A DNA stretch of 64,000 bases from Streptomyces tardus (GCF_018101125.2 NZ_JAELVF020000001.1:3650720-3714719); one strand, 5' to 3'. Numbered from the stretch's first letter, positions 18,068 to 29,492 are shown. A program made the numbers and translations. The notes: generated from the letters alone by a model not told the origin.

Positions 18068-19254
18068 GCATCCACACCTTCGACACCAGGCGGTACGGAC
18101 AGCAGTCCAAGAGCGCCTGGGAGAAGCTGCGGGCCCGCGACTCGCTGGCCCGGCGGCTCGACTGGCCGCTGCTGCTGGCCTCGCTCGCCCTGTGCGCGAT
18201 CGGTTCGCTGCTGGTGTGGTCCGCCACCCGCAATCGCACCGAGCTGACCGGCGGCGACCCGAACTCCTTCCTCTTCAAGCACGTGCTCAACGCGGCGATC
18301 GGTGTTGCGCTCGCCGCCGGTGTGCTGTGGATGGGGCACCGCAGGCTGCGGTCGATGATGCCGCTGCTGTACGGGTTGTCGATCATCCTCGTCGCCCTCG
18401 TCTACACCCCGCTCGGCGCGACCATCAACGGCGAGCGGGCGTGGCTCAACCTCGGCGCCGGCTTCTACCTCCAGCCTTCGGAGTTCGTGAAGATCACCGT
18501 CATCCTGACGATGGCGGTGGTGCTGGCGGCGAAGGTGGACGCGGGCGACCGGGTCCACCCGGACCACCGGACGGTGCTCCAGGCCCTGGGGCTCGCCGTG
18601 CTCCCGATCGCAGTGGTGGCCGACCTCGGTCAGGTCATGGTCCTCGCGGTCATCGTCCTCGGTGTGCTGCTCGCCTCCGGCGCCTCCAACCGCTGGGTGA
18701 TCGGGCTGATCACCGCCGCGGTGGCAGGGGCCGTGACGGTGTGGATGCTCGATCTGCTCGACGAGTACCAGTTCAACCGGTTCGCGGCGTTCGCCAATCC
18801 GGCGCTGGATCCGGCAGGGGTCGGCTACAACACCAACCAGGCCCGTATCGCGATCGGTTCGGGCGGGATCTCCGGCAAGGGCCTCTTCGAGGGCACCCAG
18901 ACCACCGGTCAGTTCGTGCCCGAGCAGCAGACGGACTTCATCTTCACTGTGGCCGGGGAGGAGTTGGGCTTCCTCGGCGGCGGACTCATCATCCTGCTGC
19001 TCGGCGTCGTCCTGTGGCGGGCCTGCCGCATCGCGATGGAGGCGACCGACCTCTACAGCACGATCGTCGCCGCGGGAATCACCGCCTGGTTCGCGTTCCA
19101 GTCCTTCGAGAACATCGGTATGGCGCTCGGGATCATGCCGGTCGCCGGTCTGCCCCTTCCCTTCGTCTCCTACGGCGGTACATCCATGTTCGCCGTCTGG
19201 ATCGCGGTGGGGCTGCTCCAGTCGATCCGGATACAGCGACCCCTCTCCGCCTAG
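18064..19254 (+). CDS. rodA: RodA/FtsW/SpoVE (SEDS) glycosyltransferase
   Basis: Peptidoglycan polymerase of the SEDS family and partner of the PBP2 encoded just upstream; called sfr in S. coelicolor. 396 aa with about ten membrane helices. SEDS signatures include GARAWLNLG-like NGERAWLNLGAGFYLQPSEFVK (the portion around residues 125-145), QQTDFIFTVAGEELGFLG (about 285-302) and the closing PFVSYGGTSMF (about 365-375). It overlaps the PBP2 gene by ATGA. It is the last gene of the mre cluster and is followed by a strong hairpin. Confidence 0.96.
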   Translation: MSIHTFDTRRYGQQSKSAWEKLRARDSLARRLDWPLLLASLALCAIGSLLVWSATRNRTELTGGDPNSFLFKHVLNAAIGVALAAGVLWMGHRRLRSMMPLLYGLSIILVALVYTPLGATINGERAWLNLGAGFYLQPSEFVKITVILTMAVVLAAKVDAGDRVHPDHRTVLQALGLAVLPIAVVADLGQVMVLAVIVLGVLLASGASNRWVIGLITAAVAGAVTVWMLDLLDEYQFNRFAAFANPALDPAGVGYNTNQARIAIGSGGISGKGLFEGTQTTGQFVPEQQTDFIFTVAGEELGFLGGGLIILLLGVVLWRACRIAMEATDLYSTIVAAGITAWFAFQSFENIGMALGIMPVAGLPLPFVSYGGTSMFAVWIAVGLLQSIRIQRPLSA

Positions 19255-19366
19255 GGTCTGTTGTTTGGATCTTGCCTGATCAGAGAGCGGCGTCGGATGC
19301 GCGTGCGGGCGCCGCGAGCCCGGCGAAGAGCCCCACGAGCTGCCCAGACGCGGAACCGCACGTACG

Positions 19367-19410
19367 CGGGCCGGTCCTGCCGTGGAAGCGACCACGGCAC
19401 GACCGGCCCG
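19367..19410 (+). terminator. Terminator of the mre cluster
   Basis: A 19-bp stem with a single mismatch (arms CGGGCCGGTC-C-TGCCGTGG and its complement) and a 6-nt loop lies 112 bp past the rodA stop codon. Confidence 0.75.
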
Positions 19411-19527
19411 CTTCGCTGTCCTCCGCTCCGTACGTCCCGGGCGCACGCGGCTGAAATCGGGGCGGGCGTATCGGGTTAGGCTGGACGGCCAGTTCCGTAC
19501 CCCGCACCCGCGCGTCAGGACTCCTTC

Positions 19528-21480
<1,953 letters not shown>

Positions 21481-21665
21481 ACCTGCACGTCCCCGCCCTG
21501 CCCGGCCCCTCGTGCCCGGCAGGGCGGGGCCCGCCGGGTGGCGGCGCTGTCGCTGCGCGGTGGCGGCGCGAACCGTACCGTGGATACGACGGGCCGCGGC
21601 TGGTGCTGCGGCACCGAGATCCGGACGGGGCGGCTCAACCGCCGGGGTACCACGAGGAGGTCTAC

Positions 21666-22832
21666 GTGGTGGCGCGTGGCGGTCGGCGACTGGAGTGGCT
21701 CATGCGGCTGCTGCCGGCAGTCGTGCTGCCGCTCGCGGTCCTCCTCAACGTCATGGATTCCGTACCCGACCTCGGGCTTCCCCTCTTCGCCGCGACGCCG
21801 CTGATCGTCGCGACCTTCTTCTCGCCGCGGGCGGGTGCGGTGATGGCGGGGATCTGCCTGGTGGTGGTGACCGTTCTGGACGTGGTGCGCGGGCGTTCAC
21901 TGGTCGAGACCACCGTGGACATCCTCGCCGTCGGGCTGGTGAACGCGATCGGTGTGTGGGTCGCCCATGTCGCGCGACAGCGGGAGACGGACCTCGGGGT
22001 GGCGCGGCGGATCGCGGAGTTCGCCCAGAACGCAGTGCTGCCCAGACCGCCGGCCCACGTAGGGAAACTGCGGTGCGACGCGCGCTATCGGCCGGCGCTC
22101 AGCGAAGCACAGGTGGGCGGCGACTTCTACGGCATCGCAGCCGCTCCCTCCGGAGTACGGGCGATGATCGGTGACGTGCGCGGCAAGGGCGTGGAGGCGG
22201 TCGCCGCCGTGGCGGTCGCGGTCGGCGCGTTCCGGGAGCACGCGGAGGACGCCGAGTCCCTGGCCGAGCTGGCCGCCCGCATCGACCGGGCACTGGTGCG
22301 CGAGGACCACTGGATGGAGGAGACCGCGGTGCTGGAGGGCTTCTCCACGGTGCTGCTGGCCGAGGTCGACACCGCTACAGACACCGTGCGGCTGCTGAAC
22401 TTCGGCCACACCGAGCCGTACCTGGTCACCGCGGAGCGGGTGGTGCGCGCGCCGTTGGGCGAGTCCTGGCTGCCGCTCGGCTCGGGACTGGGCGACCCTC
22501 GTTCCGTCGGCCCCCCGAAGGAAGTGCCCTTCCCACCAGGTACGGCACTGCTGCTGCTCACGGACGGGGTGACGGAGGCCAGAAACGCCGAACGCCGCTT
22601 TTTCGATCCCGAGCTCCACATGCCACCGACCGCGACCGATGACCCGGTCCTGCTGGCCGACGTACTGGTCGACCGGGTGGGACGGTGGACAGGCGGGGCG
22701 CGGCAGGACGACATGGCGCTCCTGGTCCTCACCCATGCCGCCGCCGAGCCCGACCCCCGACTCGGTTCGTCGGTGCGTTCGGCGGGGAGCGCGGCCGACG
22801 GCATCGGTGGCAGCGTGAGTGACGGGAAGTGA
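21666..22832 (+). CDS. Membrane PP2C/SpoIIE-type phosphatase, second copy
   Basis: A 388-residue protein whose N-terminus (about residues 12-105) has three or four hydrophobic segments. The C-terminal PP2C/SpoIIE domain has RRIAEFAQNAVLPRPP, VGGDFYGIAA and MIGDVRGKGVEAV (metal-binding Asp), then LNFGHTEPYLV and LLLLTDGVTEARNAERRFF. It probably dephosphorylates an anti-anti-sigma protein; no anti-sigma gene is adjacent. GAGGAGG lies 5 nt before GTG 21666 and 8 nt before a second GTG at 21669; either may be used. It sits between the TIGR03960 and TIGR03936 genes, splitting a functional pair. Confidence 0.88.
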   Translation: MVARGGRRLEWLMRLLPAVVLPLAVLLNVMDSVPDLGLPLFAATPLIVATFFSPRAGAVMAGICLVVVTVLDVVRGRSLVETTVDILAVGLVNAIGVWVAHVARQRETDLGVARRIAEFAQNAVLPRPPAHVGKLRCDARYRPALSEAQVGGDFYGIAAAPSGVRAMIGDVRGKGVEAVAAVAVAVGAFREHAEDAESLAELAARIDRALVREDHWMEETAVLEGFSTVLLAEVDTATDTVRLLNFGHTEPYLVTAERVVRAPLGESWLPLGSGLGDPRSVGPPKEVPFPPGTALLLLTDGVTEARNAERRFFDPELHMPPTATDDPVLLADVLVDRVGRWTGGARQDDMALLVLTHAAAEPDPRLGSSVRSAGSAADGIGGSVSDGK

Positions 22833-22870
22833 GTGGCGCCGGACGCCGGCGAGTTGGCAGGCTGTCCGCC

Positions 22871-23413
22871 ATGCCGCAGCTGACAAGGCCCACAGTCGAG
22901 GTCCGGGACTCCTTCCTCGGTGCGATGGACGAGTTCCGCGAGGAGGCGGGCGACTGGTTCGGCGGCAACTCGATGATCGCCGAGGAGGTCCGCGTGTACG
23001 GAGGGTGCTGGACCTCGCCCGAGGGGTTCGCCGAGTACGTCGCCGACGTACGGGCCGCTGCGGAGAACGACCGCCGCCCCGCGAACTGGGTGGCCGCCAC
23101 CGTGCTCTGGTACGTGGACGGCACTCGCTGGCTCGGACGCATCGCGCTGCGCCACGAGTACACCCGTCACCTGCTGGAGCAGGGCGGACTCATCGGCTAC
23201 GAGGTCCGGCCGACCGCCCGGCGCCGCGGCCACGCCACCGCGATGCTGCGCGACGCGCTGCCGTTCGCGGCCGAGCGAGGTTTCGACCGGGTGCTGATCA
23301 CCTGTGACGCGGACAACGTCGCCTCCCGCAAGGTGATCGAGAGCTGCGGCGGAGCCCTGGAGGACCGGCGCGGGAAGAAGCTCCGGTACTGGGTGCCGAC
23401 GGCCCCGGCGTAG
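22871..23413 (+). CDS. GNAT family N-acetyltransferase
   Basis: A 180-residue single-domain GNAT acetyltransferase of unknown substrate. The acetyl-CoA-binding segment is IGYEVRPTARRRGHATAML (about 113-131), followed by the typical CDADNVASRKVIESCGG. ATG 22871 is chosen because CAGGCT lies 7 nt upstream, indicating a leaderless start. A GTG at 22829 overlapping the phosphatase stop codon (GTGA) would add 14 residues and couple it to that gene. Confidence 0.85.
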   Translation: MPQLTRPTVEVRDSFLGAMDEFREEAGDWFGGNSMIAEEVRVYGGCWTSPEGFAEYVADVRAAAENDRRPANWVAATVLWYVDGTRWLGRIALRHEYTRHLLEQGGLIGYEVRPTARRRGHATAMLRDALPFAAERGFDRVLITCDADNVASRKVIESCGGALEDRRGKKLRYWVPTAPA

Positions 23414-23499
23414 AATCCGGGGCGACGACGCCCCCGCGAACTTCGAAGGACTGACTGACACTGGGCAAGCGACAGCCCGAAGGCCCGCCGCCGGCACCA

Positions 23500-24261
23500 G
23501 TGGTGCAGCGCGTACGTCTGCGCTACACCAAGCGTGGCCGCCTCCGGTTCACCAGCCACCGCGACTTCCAGCGTGCCTTTGAGCGTGCGCTGCGCAGGGC
23601 AGCGGTTCCCATGGCGTACTCGGCGGGCTTCTCCCCGCACCCGAAGGTGTCGTACGCCAACGCCGCCCCCACGGGTACCGCGAGCGAGGCGGAGTACCTG
23701 GAGATCGGTCTCGCCCGGCACTGCGACCCGCACCGGCTGCGTGAGCTGCTGGACCTCTCGATGCCGACCGGGCTGGACATCGTCGACGCGGTGGAGGCCG
23801 ACACCTCCGGTTTCGCCGACCGGCTGCTCGCCTCCTGCTGGGAGCTGCGCCTCGACGGCGTAGGCACCGAGGAGGCCGAGGAGGCGGTGCGCCGCTTCCT
23901 CGCGGCGGACAGCGTGGAGGTCCAGCGGCAGACCAAGAAGGGTGTGCGGACCTTCGACGCGCGGGCCGCCGTGGCGTCGCTGGAGTGTGTCGACGCAGGG
24001 CACGAGCTCGGGTCCGATGGTCCGGCGCAGCAACCCTGTGCGATACTGCGCCTGGTAGTCCGGCACCTGACACCTGCCGTACGACCCGACGACGTCCTGT
24101 CCGGCCTCCGCGCTACGGCTGACCTGGCGCCGCCGGTCCCGGTTTCGGTGACCAGGCTGGCGCAGGGGCCGCTCGACGAGGAGACCGGCACGGTGACCGA
24201 CCCGCTGGCGCCCGACCGCGACGCAACCCTCGTCGCGACGGTGCCGGGGTCCACCGCGTAA
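23500..24261 (+). CDS. TIGR03936 (DUF2344) radical SAM-associated protein
   Basis: 253 aa from GTG 23500. The family motif RLRYTKRGRLRFTSHRDFQR is at the N-terminus, followed by AYSAGFSPHPKVSYANAAP. It works with TIGR03960 radical SAM proteins; the reaction is unknown to me. The start is doubtful: the only good ribosome site, GAAGGA (23445-23450), is 10 nt before an in-frame CTG at 23461. That codon would give an N-terminus LGKRQPEGPPPAP, which resembles the start I recall for other Streptomyces copies. The gene may therefore be 13 residues longer and begin with CTG. Confidence 0.88.
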   Translation: MVQRVRLRYTKRGRLRFTSHRDFQRAFERALRRAAVPMAYSAGFSPHPKVSYANAAPTGTASEAEYLEIGLARHCDPHRLRELLDLSMPTGLDIVDAVEADTSGFADRLLASCWELRLDGVGTEEAEEAVRRFLAADSVEVQRQTKKGVRTFDARAAVASLECVDAGHELGSDGPAQQPCAILRLVVRHLTPAVRPDDVLSGLRATADLAPPVPVSVTRLAQGPLDEETGTVTDPLAPDRDATLVATVPGSTA

Positions 24262-24499
24262 GGCCGACGTCACCGCGCTGCCGACGCGCCAGGCACCAGG
24301 GAGCCACCCGGGTACCGCCGTACGGCCGGCGCCACGGACCAGGAGACTTTCGCCGTAGCCGTGTCCAAGGGACCGGAACCGGCGAGTGAGACAACAAGCT
24401 CCCGTGAGGCGCTCGCGCTCCGGGCAGGGTCACCGCGCCAGTGCGCGGACCCGCTCCGGAACGCGCGGCGCCCGGGGGCGTGACGGGAGAACCGCCCGC

Positions 24500-27400
24500 A
24501 TGCTCGAGCCCACAGACTCCGCGACTGCGGAGAGTGCCGAGAACAGCACACCCAGCGACAACCTGCCTCCGCGCAGGCGTCGAGCCGCCTCCCGCCCCGC
24601 GGGGCCACCGGCAGCCACTGCCGCCGGTGAGGCGCCGGTGACGGTCGCCGCTTCGCAGGCTCCGCCGTCGGAGGAGGAGCCCGCACGGAACGGGTCGTCC
24701 GAGACGCCGGCCGAGGCCCCGGCCAAGCCGGTCCGTGCGCGGCGCCGTGCCACCCGGAAGGCCAGCGCACCCGCGGGCCCGCCCCCCGAGTCGGCCGAAC
24801 AGTCCGCGCCGGCGGAGCAGTCCGCCGCTGCCGACGGGGCCGCATCGAGCGGGCCGACCGCGACGGGCGACCAGGCCGTGCCGCCGAGCGGTCGGAGCGC
24901 GCCCGAGCGCAAGTCCGGACGGAAGAAGGCTGCCGTCCGCGACGATTCCGCGGAGCAGCAGCCCGCGGAGCAGCCGGACGCCGACGAGCCGAGCCGGGCG
25001 GAAGACGTCCCGGTCAAGCCTGCCCGCACCCGGCGACGGGCCGCCCGCAAGGCGACCTCCGCCGAGGGCAGCCCTGCCGTCGAGTCCGCCCCGGAGCAGC
25101 CCGCCGTCGAGCCCGCCACCGAGCAGGCGCCGAGCACCGCCGCCGAGGTGCGGTCGGATGCCGAGTCCGCGACCGCGGAGACCGACGGCGAGGAGAGCGG
25201 CGGCAGGGGGGCGCGCGGCAGGTCCAAGCGCGCCGCGAAGTCGACGGGGAAGACGTCCAGGACGTCCAGGACCTCGAAGTCGTCGGAGGCACAGAGCGCG
25301 AACGGCGACGCAATCCAGGAGGACGCCGACTCCACGAGCGAGAAGCCCGCCGAGACACCTCCGAGCCGTGGGCGCGGGCGGACGCGGTCCGCCGCGACCA
25401 TGAGCCTCTTCCAGGCGCCGGTGTTCCAGACTCCGCAGAGTGCCGCGGCTGCCCAGGCGGCCGAGGAGGAGGACGAGGAGCCGGAGGAGGTCGAGGCCGA
25501 GGAGTCGAACGCCTTGAGCAGCGACCTCGACCACGACGAGGGTGCCGAGGGCGACCGCCCGTCGCGTCGCCGCCGTCGGGGCGGCCGGCGCCGCCGTCGA
25601 GCGGAACTGGCCGACGAGGACGGCGAGTTCGACGGCGAGGACGAGGACGACCGGAACGACGACGCCGCAGGTGCGCCCGAGAAGTCGGGTCGGCGCGGCG
25701 GCCGGGACAGGGGCGAGAAGTCCGCCCGTTCCGGCAAGGCTGAGAAGTCGGGAAGGGACTCCGAGCAGTCCGACGATTCCGACGAGGAGAACTCCGAGGA
25801 CGGGGACGACAGCTCCGCCGGCAACGGCCCCTCCACCAGCAGCTCCCGCCGTCGCCGCCGTCGCCGCCGCAGGAGCGACAGCTCGGGCGAGAACGACAGT
25901 GGTACGGCCGAGAAGAACGACTCCGACGACGACCCCGAGCGTACGGTCGTCAAGATCCGCGAGCCGCGCAAGAAGAAGGAAGAGCGCTCGGACGAGGTGC
26001 AGTCCATCAAGGGCTCCACCCGGCTCGAGGCCAAGAAGCAGCGTCGCCGTGAGGGTCGTGAGCAGGGGCGCCGCAGGGTGCCGATCATCACCGAGGCGGA
26101 GTTCCTGGCGCGCCGGGAAGCCGTCAAGCGCGAGATGATTGTCCGTCAGCACGGCGAGCGCACCCAGATTGCAGTGCTCGAGGACGATGTGCTGGTCGAG
26201 CACTTCGTCAACAAGGAGCAGTCCACCAGCTACGTCGGCAACGTCTACCTCGGCAAGGTGCAGAACGTCCTGCCGTCGATGGAGGCGGCTTTCGTCGACA
26301 TCGGCAAGGGCCGCAACGCCGTGCTGTACGCGGGCGAGGTCAACTTCGAGGCGCTTGGCCTCTCCCACGGCCCGCGCCGCATCGAGAACGCGCTCAAGTC
26401 CGGCCAGTCCGTGCTGGTCCAGGTGACCAAGGACCCGATCGGCCACAAGGGCGCCCGGCTGACCAGCCAGGTCTCGCTCCCCGGACGCTACCTGGTGTAC
26501 GTGCCCGAGGGCTCGATGACCGGTATCAGCCGCAAGCTGCCGGACACCGAGCGGGCGCGGCTCAAGCAGATCCTGAAGAAGGTCGTCCCCGAGGACGCGG
26601 GCGTGATCGTTCGCACCGCCGCCGAGGGAGCCAGCGAGGACGAGCTCGCGAGGGACGTGCAGCGGCTCCAGGCGCAGTGGGAGGACATCAAGAAGAAGGC
26701 GGAGAAGGGCAACGCGCCGACGCTGCTCTACGGCGAGCCGGACATGACCGTGCGCGTCGTCCGCGACATCTTCAACGAGGACTTCTCCAAGGTCGTCATC
26801 AGCGGTGAGGACGCCTGGAGCACTGTTCACGGATACGTCTCGCACGTCGCCCCGGATCTCGTGGAGCGGCTGAACAAGTGGACGTCGGACGTGGACGTCT
26901 TCGCGACGTACCGCATCGACGAGCAGCTGATGAAGGCGCTGGACCGCAAGGTGTGGCTGCCCAGCGGTGGTTCGCTGGTGATCGACCGGACCGAGGCGAT
27001 GATCGTCGTCGACGTCAACACCGGCAAGTTCACCGGCCAGGGCGGCAACCTCGAGGAGACCGTCACCAGGAACAACCTGGAGGCGGCCGAGGAGATCGTC
27101 CGTCAGCTGCGGCTGCGGGATCTCGGCGGCATCATCGTCATCGACTTCATCGACATGGTGCTGGAGAACAACCGGGATCTGGTGCTGCGGCGACTGCTGG
27201 AGTGCCTGGGACGAGACCGCACCAAGCACCAGGTCGCCGAGGTCACCTCGCTCGGACTGGTGCAGATGACGCGCAAGCGGGTCGGCCAGGGCCTGCTGGA
27301 GTCGTTCTCCGAGACCTGCGTGCACTGCAACGGTCGCGGCGTCATCGTCCACATGGAACAGCCGCAGGGCACGGGCGGCGGCGGCAAGCGGAGCAAGAAG

Positions 27401-28435
27401 AAGGGCAAGGGCGGCGGCCAGCCCGACAACCAGCAGGGGTCGGGGAACGACGGCGCGTCCGCGAACGGATCGCACCACGATCACGACCACTCCGCGCACG
27501 ACCACGACGATTCCGCGCACGACCGCGGGCAGTCGCACGCCGACCGTGTCGAGTCCGGAGCGGGCCGGGAGCCGAAGGCGCTGCCCGAGCCGGACTTCAC
27601 CCCGGACGAGGAGCTGTACAGCAGCGCGGCCGAGGCGGAGCAGGCAGCGGGCCGCGGCAGGCGCCGCCGTCGGGTGAGCCGCAGGGTGGAGACCCCCTCC
27701 GGGCCGCCGAGGAACGAGAGCGCCGCCACTGTCGTGGAGCCTGTCGAGTCGCCGGTCCGGGAGGCGGAGGAGCCTGCTCAGGCTCCGGTCTCCGCTCCGG
27801 TCGAGCCGGTGGCCCAGCCGGTCGTCGAGTCGGCGCCCGAGCCGGTCGAGGCGCCCGCGCCGCGTACCCGTCGCCGGGCCAGTCGCAAGGCGTCCGCGCC
27901 GGCCGGGTCGCCTCCGAGCGCCGCGCCGGAGGCAGTGGTCGTGGTCGCGGCCGAGCGCAACGAGAGCGAGTCGGCACCTGTCGAGGCTCCGGTGGAGGAG
28001 GCCCCGGTCGTGTCCGCGCCCGCCAGGCCGCGCCGCCGGGCGACCCGCCGGGTCTCGGCGCCCTCGGGCCCGCCCGCGGAGAATGGTGGATCGATCGTGC
28101 TGCCCGGCGCGGGGGAGTCGGAGAGCGTCGGCGACGCCGCTCCCCAGACCTCCGCGGCGAGCGAGCCGGACGCTTCGGGCACGGCGGAGGCCGAGCCGGC
28201 GTCGGACGAGGCCGGCGGCAGGAAGGCGGCTGCCAGAAAGGCGCCCGCCAAGAAGGCCGCGGCCAAGAAGGCACCCGCGAAGAAGGCCGCAGTCAAGAAG
28301 GCGCCGGCCAAGAAGGCGTCCACCAAGAAGGCTGCGGACAAGGCTGCCGAGAAGACCGCGGAGAAGTCCACCGCGAAGAAGGCTGCGAAGAAGGCCGAGG
28401 AGTCGGCACCGTCCTCCGAGGTCTCCGAGGACTGA
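24500..28435 (+). CDS. rne: Ribonuclease E/G with long disordered arms
   Basis: Endoribonuclease central to mRNA decay and rRNA/tRNA maturation. 1311 aa, unusually long. ATG (MLEPTDSATA) follows GGGAGA by about 9 nt. Residues 1-525 are disordered: Ala/Pro/Glu-rich, with acidic runs and Arg runs. The S1 domain is at about 570-660. The catalytic region has metal ligands Asp838 (VVDVNTGKF) and Asp882 (IDFIDM), and the zinc-link CVHC (940-943). Residues 955-1311 are again disordered. Six copies of a basic RRRAxRKxSAPxGPP-type motif occur, three in each arm, and the tail has a histone-H1-like AAKKAPAKK array (about 1241-1300). In Streptomyces the catalytic core is flanked by arms that contact PNPase. 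Confidence 0.96.
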   Translation: MLEPTDSATAESAENSTPSDNLPPRRRRAASRPAGPPAATAAGEAPVTVAASQAPPSEEEPARNGSSETPAEAPAKPVRARRRATRKASAPAGPPPESAEQSAPAEQSAAADGAASSGPTATGDQAVPPSGRSAPERKSGRKKAAVRDDSAEQQPAEQPDADEPSRAEDVPVKPARTRRRAARKATSAEGSPAVESAPEQPAVEPATEQAPSTAAEVRSDAESATAETDGEESGGRGARGRSKRAAKSTGKTSRTSRTSKSSEAQSANGDAIQEDADSTSEKPAETPPSRGRGRTRSAATMSLFQAPVFQTPQSAAAAQAAEEEDEEPEEVEAEESNALSSDLDHDEGAEGDRPSRRRRRGGRRRRRAELADEDGEFDGEDEDDRNDDAAGAPEKSGRRGGRDRGEKSARSGKAEKSGRDSEQSDDSDEENSEDGDDSSAGNGPSTSSSRRRRRRRRRSDSSGENDSGTAEKNDSDDDPERTVVKIREPRKKKEERSDEVQSIKGSTRLEAKKQRRREGREQGRRRVPIITEAEFLARREAVKREMIVRQHGERTQIAVLEDDVLVEHFVNKEQSTSYVGNVYLGKVQNVLPSMEAAFVDIGKGRNAVLYAGEVNFEALGLSHGPRRIENALKSGQSVLVQVTKDPIGHKGARLTSQVSLPGRYLVYVPEGSMTGISRKLPDTERARLKQILKKVVPEDAGVIVRTAAEGASEDELARDVQRLQAQWEDIKKKAEKGNAPTLLYGEPDMTVRVVRDIFNEDFSKVVISGEDAWSTVHGYVSHVAPDLVERLNKWTSDVDVFATYRIDEQLMKALDRKVWLPSGGSLVIDRTEAMIVVDVNTGKFTGQGGNLEETVTRNNLEAAEEIVRQLRLRDLGGIIVIDFIDMVLENNRDLVLRRLLECLGRDRTKHQVAEVTSLGLVQMTRKRVGQGLLESFSETCVHCNGRGVIVHMEQPQGTGGGGKRSKKKGKGGGQPDNQQGSGNDGASANGSHHDHDHSAHDHDDSAHDRGQSHADRVESGAGREPKALPEPDFTPDEELYSSAAEAEQAAGRGRRRRRVSRRVETPSGPPRNESAATVVEPVESPVREAEEPAQAPVSAPVEPVAQPVVESAPEPVEAPAPRTRRRASRKASAPAGSPPSAAPEAVVVVAAERNESESAPVEAPVEEAPVVSAPARPRRRATRRVSAPSGPPAENGGSIVLPGAGESESVGDAAPQTSAASEPDASGTAEAEPASDEAGGRKAAARKAPAKKAAAKKAPAKKAAVKKAPAKKASTKKAADKAAEKTAEKSTAKKAAKKAEESAPSSEVSED

Positions 28436-28446
28436 GCGGTACGCAT

Positions 28447-28494
28447 CAACGGGCCGGGTGCCGGGCGTCGACAGCCCTGGTCCCCGGCCCGTTG
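28447..28494 (+). terminator. rne terminator hairpin
   Basis: CAACGGGCCGGG pairs with CCCGGCCCGTTG around a partly structured loop, 11 bp after the rne stop codon. Confidence 0.75.
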
Positions 28495-28502
28495 GCCTCG
28501 GT

Positions 28503-28532
28503 TTGACCGGGGGTTGGGCGGCCCCGTAACCT
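28503..28532 (+). promoter_or_regulatory. rplU-rpmA promoter
   Basis: TTGACC (28503-28508), an 18-bp spacer and TAACCT (28527-28532) make a good primary-sigma-factor promoter. It is 160 bp before rplU, leaving a 5' leader of about 150 nt in which an L21-type leader could lie; I could not resolve a fold. Confidence 0.6.
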
Positions 28533-28691
28533 GGGCCGTCGGCGTGTCAATGGACGCGCCGCACTCCTGAGCACATCCCTTCCGGCCCTTTCGCCGGGAG
28601 AGGCCGCTCACCCATTCGGACCGTCGCGGGCCTCGGCTCGTGCTGTGCGGCTGGCATCAGGAGTCCGTCTACGAACGAGAGAGAGTTCCGC

Positions 28692-29012
28692 GTGTACGCG
28701 ATTGTGCGCACCGGCGGTCGTCAGCAGAAGGTTTCTGTCGGCGACACCATCGAGGTCGACCGTCTTTCCGTCAACAAGCCCGGCGACAGCGTCGAGCTCT
28801 CCACCGTGCTCCTCGTGGACGGCGACGCCGTCACCAGTGACCCGTGGGTGCTGGCTGGTGTGAAGGTCCAGGCGGAGGTTGTCGATCACCACAAGGGTGC
28901 CAAGATCGACATCCAGAAGTACAAGAACAAGACCGGCTACAAGAAGCGCATCGGTCACCGTCAGCTGCACACCGCGCTGAAGATCACCGGCATCGACGCC
29001 CCGGCGAAGTAA
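28692..29012 (+). CDS. rplU: 50S ribosomal protein L21
   Basis: 106 aa from GTG ([18 protein letters not shown]). Binds 23S rRNA near L20. The family signature at the end, [18 protein letters not shown], is intact. It is followed 14 bp later by rpmA. The L21-L27-Obg order is conserved across bacteria. Confidence 0.98.
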   Translation: MYAIVRTGGRQQKVSVGDTIEVDRLSVNKPGDSVELSTVLLVDGDAVTSDPWVLAGVKVQAEVVDHHKGAKIDIQKYKNKTGYKKRIGHRQLHTALKITGIDAPAK

Positions 29013-29026
29013 GGGACTGAGACAAG

Positions 29027-29287
29027 ATGGCACATAAGAAGGGCGCATCGTCCACCCGGAACGGTCGTGACTCCAACGCGCAGCGCCTCGGCGTGAAGCG
29101 CTTCGGTGGTCAGATCGTCTCCGCCGGCGAGATCCTGGTCCGTCAGCGCGGCACCCACTTCCACCCGGGCACGGGTGTGGGCCGCGGCGGCGACGACACC
29201 CTGTTCGCGCTGGACGCGGGCGCCGTGAAGTTCGGCACCCACCGTGGCCGCAAGGTCGTCAACATCGTTCCCGCCGCCGCTGAGTAA
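29027..29287 (+). CDS. rpmA: 50S ribosomal protein L27
   Basis: 86 aa, full length. It begins [17 protein letters not shown], so it lacks the cleavable N-terminal extension seen in Firmicutes and can reach the peptidyl-transferase centre directly. It is co-transcribed with rplU and followed by a strong hairpin. Confidence 0.98.
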   Translation: MAHKKGASSTRNGRDSNAQRLGVKRFGGQIVSAGEILVRQRGTHFHPGTGVGRGGDDTLFALDAGAVKFGTHRGRKVVNIVPAAAE

Positions 29288-29316
29288 TCAGCCGCGGTAG
29301 GCGACACCAGTATTTC

Positions 29317-29363
29317 CCGAGGGCGGACCGCCTTTCCCCTGTGGAAGGCGGCTCCGCCCTCGG
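29317..29363 (+). terminator. rplU-rpmA terminator
   Basis: CCGAGGGCGGA and TCCGCCCTCGG form the outer stem, and further pairing (CCGCCTTTCC with GGAAGGCGG, one bulge) extends it to about 20 bp. It lies 30 bp after rpmA. Confidence 0.8.
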
Positions 29364-29492
29364 CGTGTTAGTACGGAAGGCGGTATCGGTTCCGCGGCTC
29401 GGCCTCCGGGCCCGTCGCAGCGCCGGCAGCCCGCCAGCCCACGCACCGCACGCAGTACCGCACTCGCAGAACCAGCCTGGAGGCTTTCCGTC

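Noticed and set aside
24113..27538. An 1141-codon minus-strand frame opposite RNase E/G
   Set aside because: Repetitive Arg/Gly/Leu sequence produced by reading the GC-rich rne gene backwards; no family motif.
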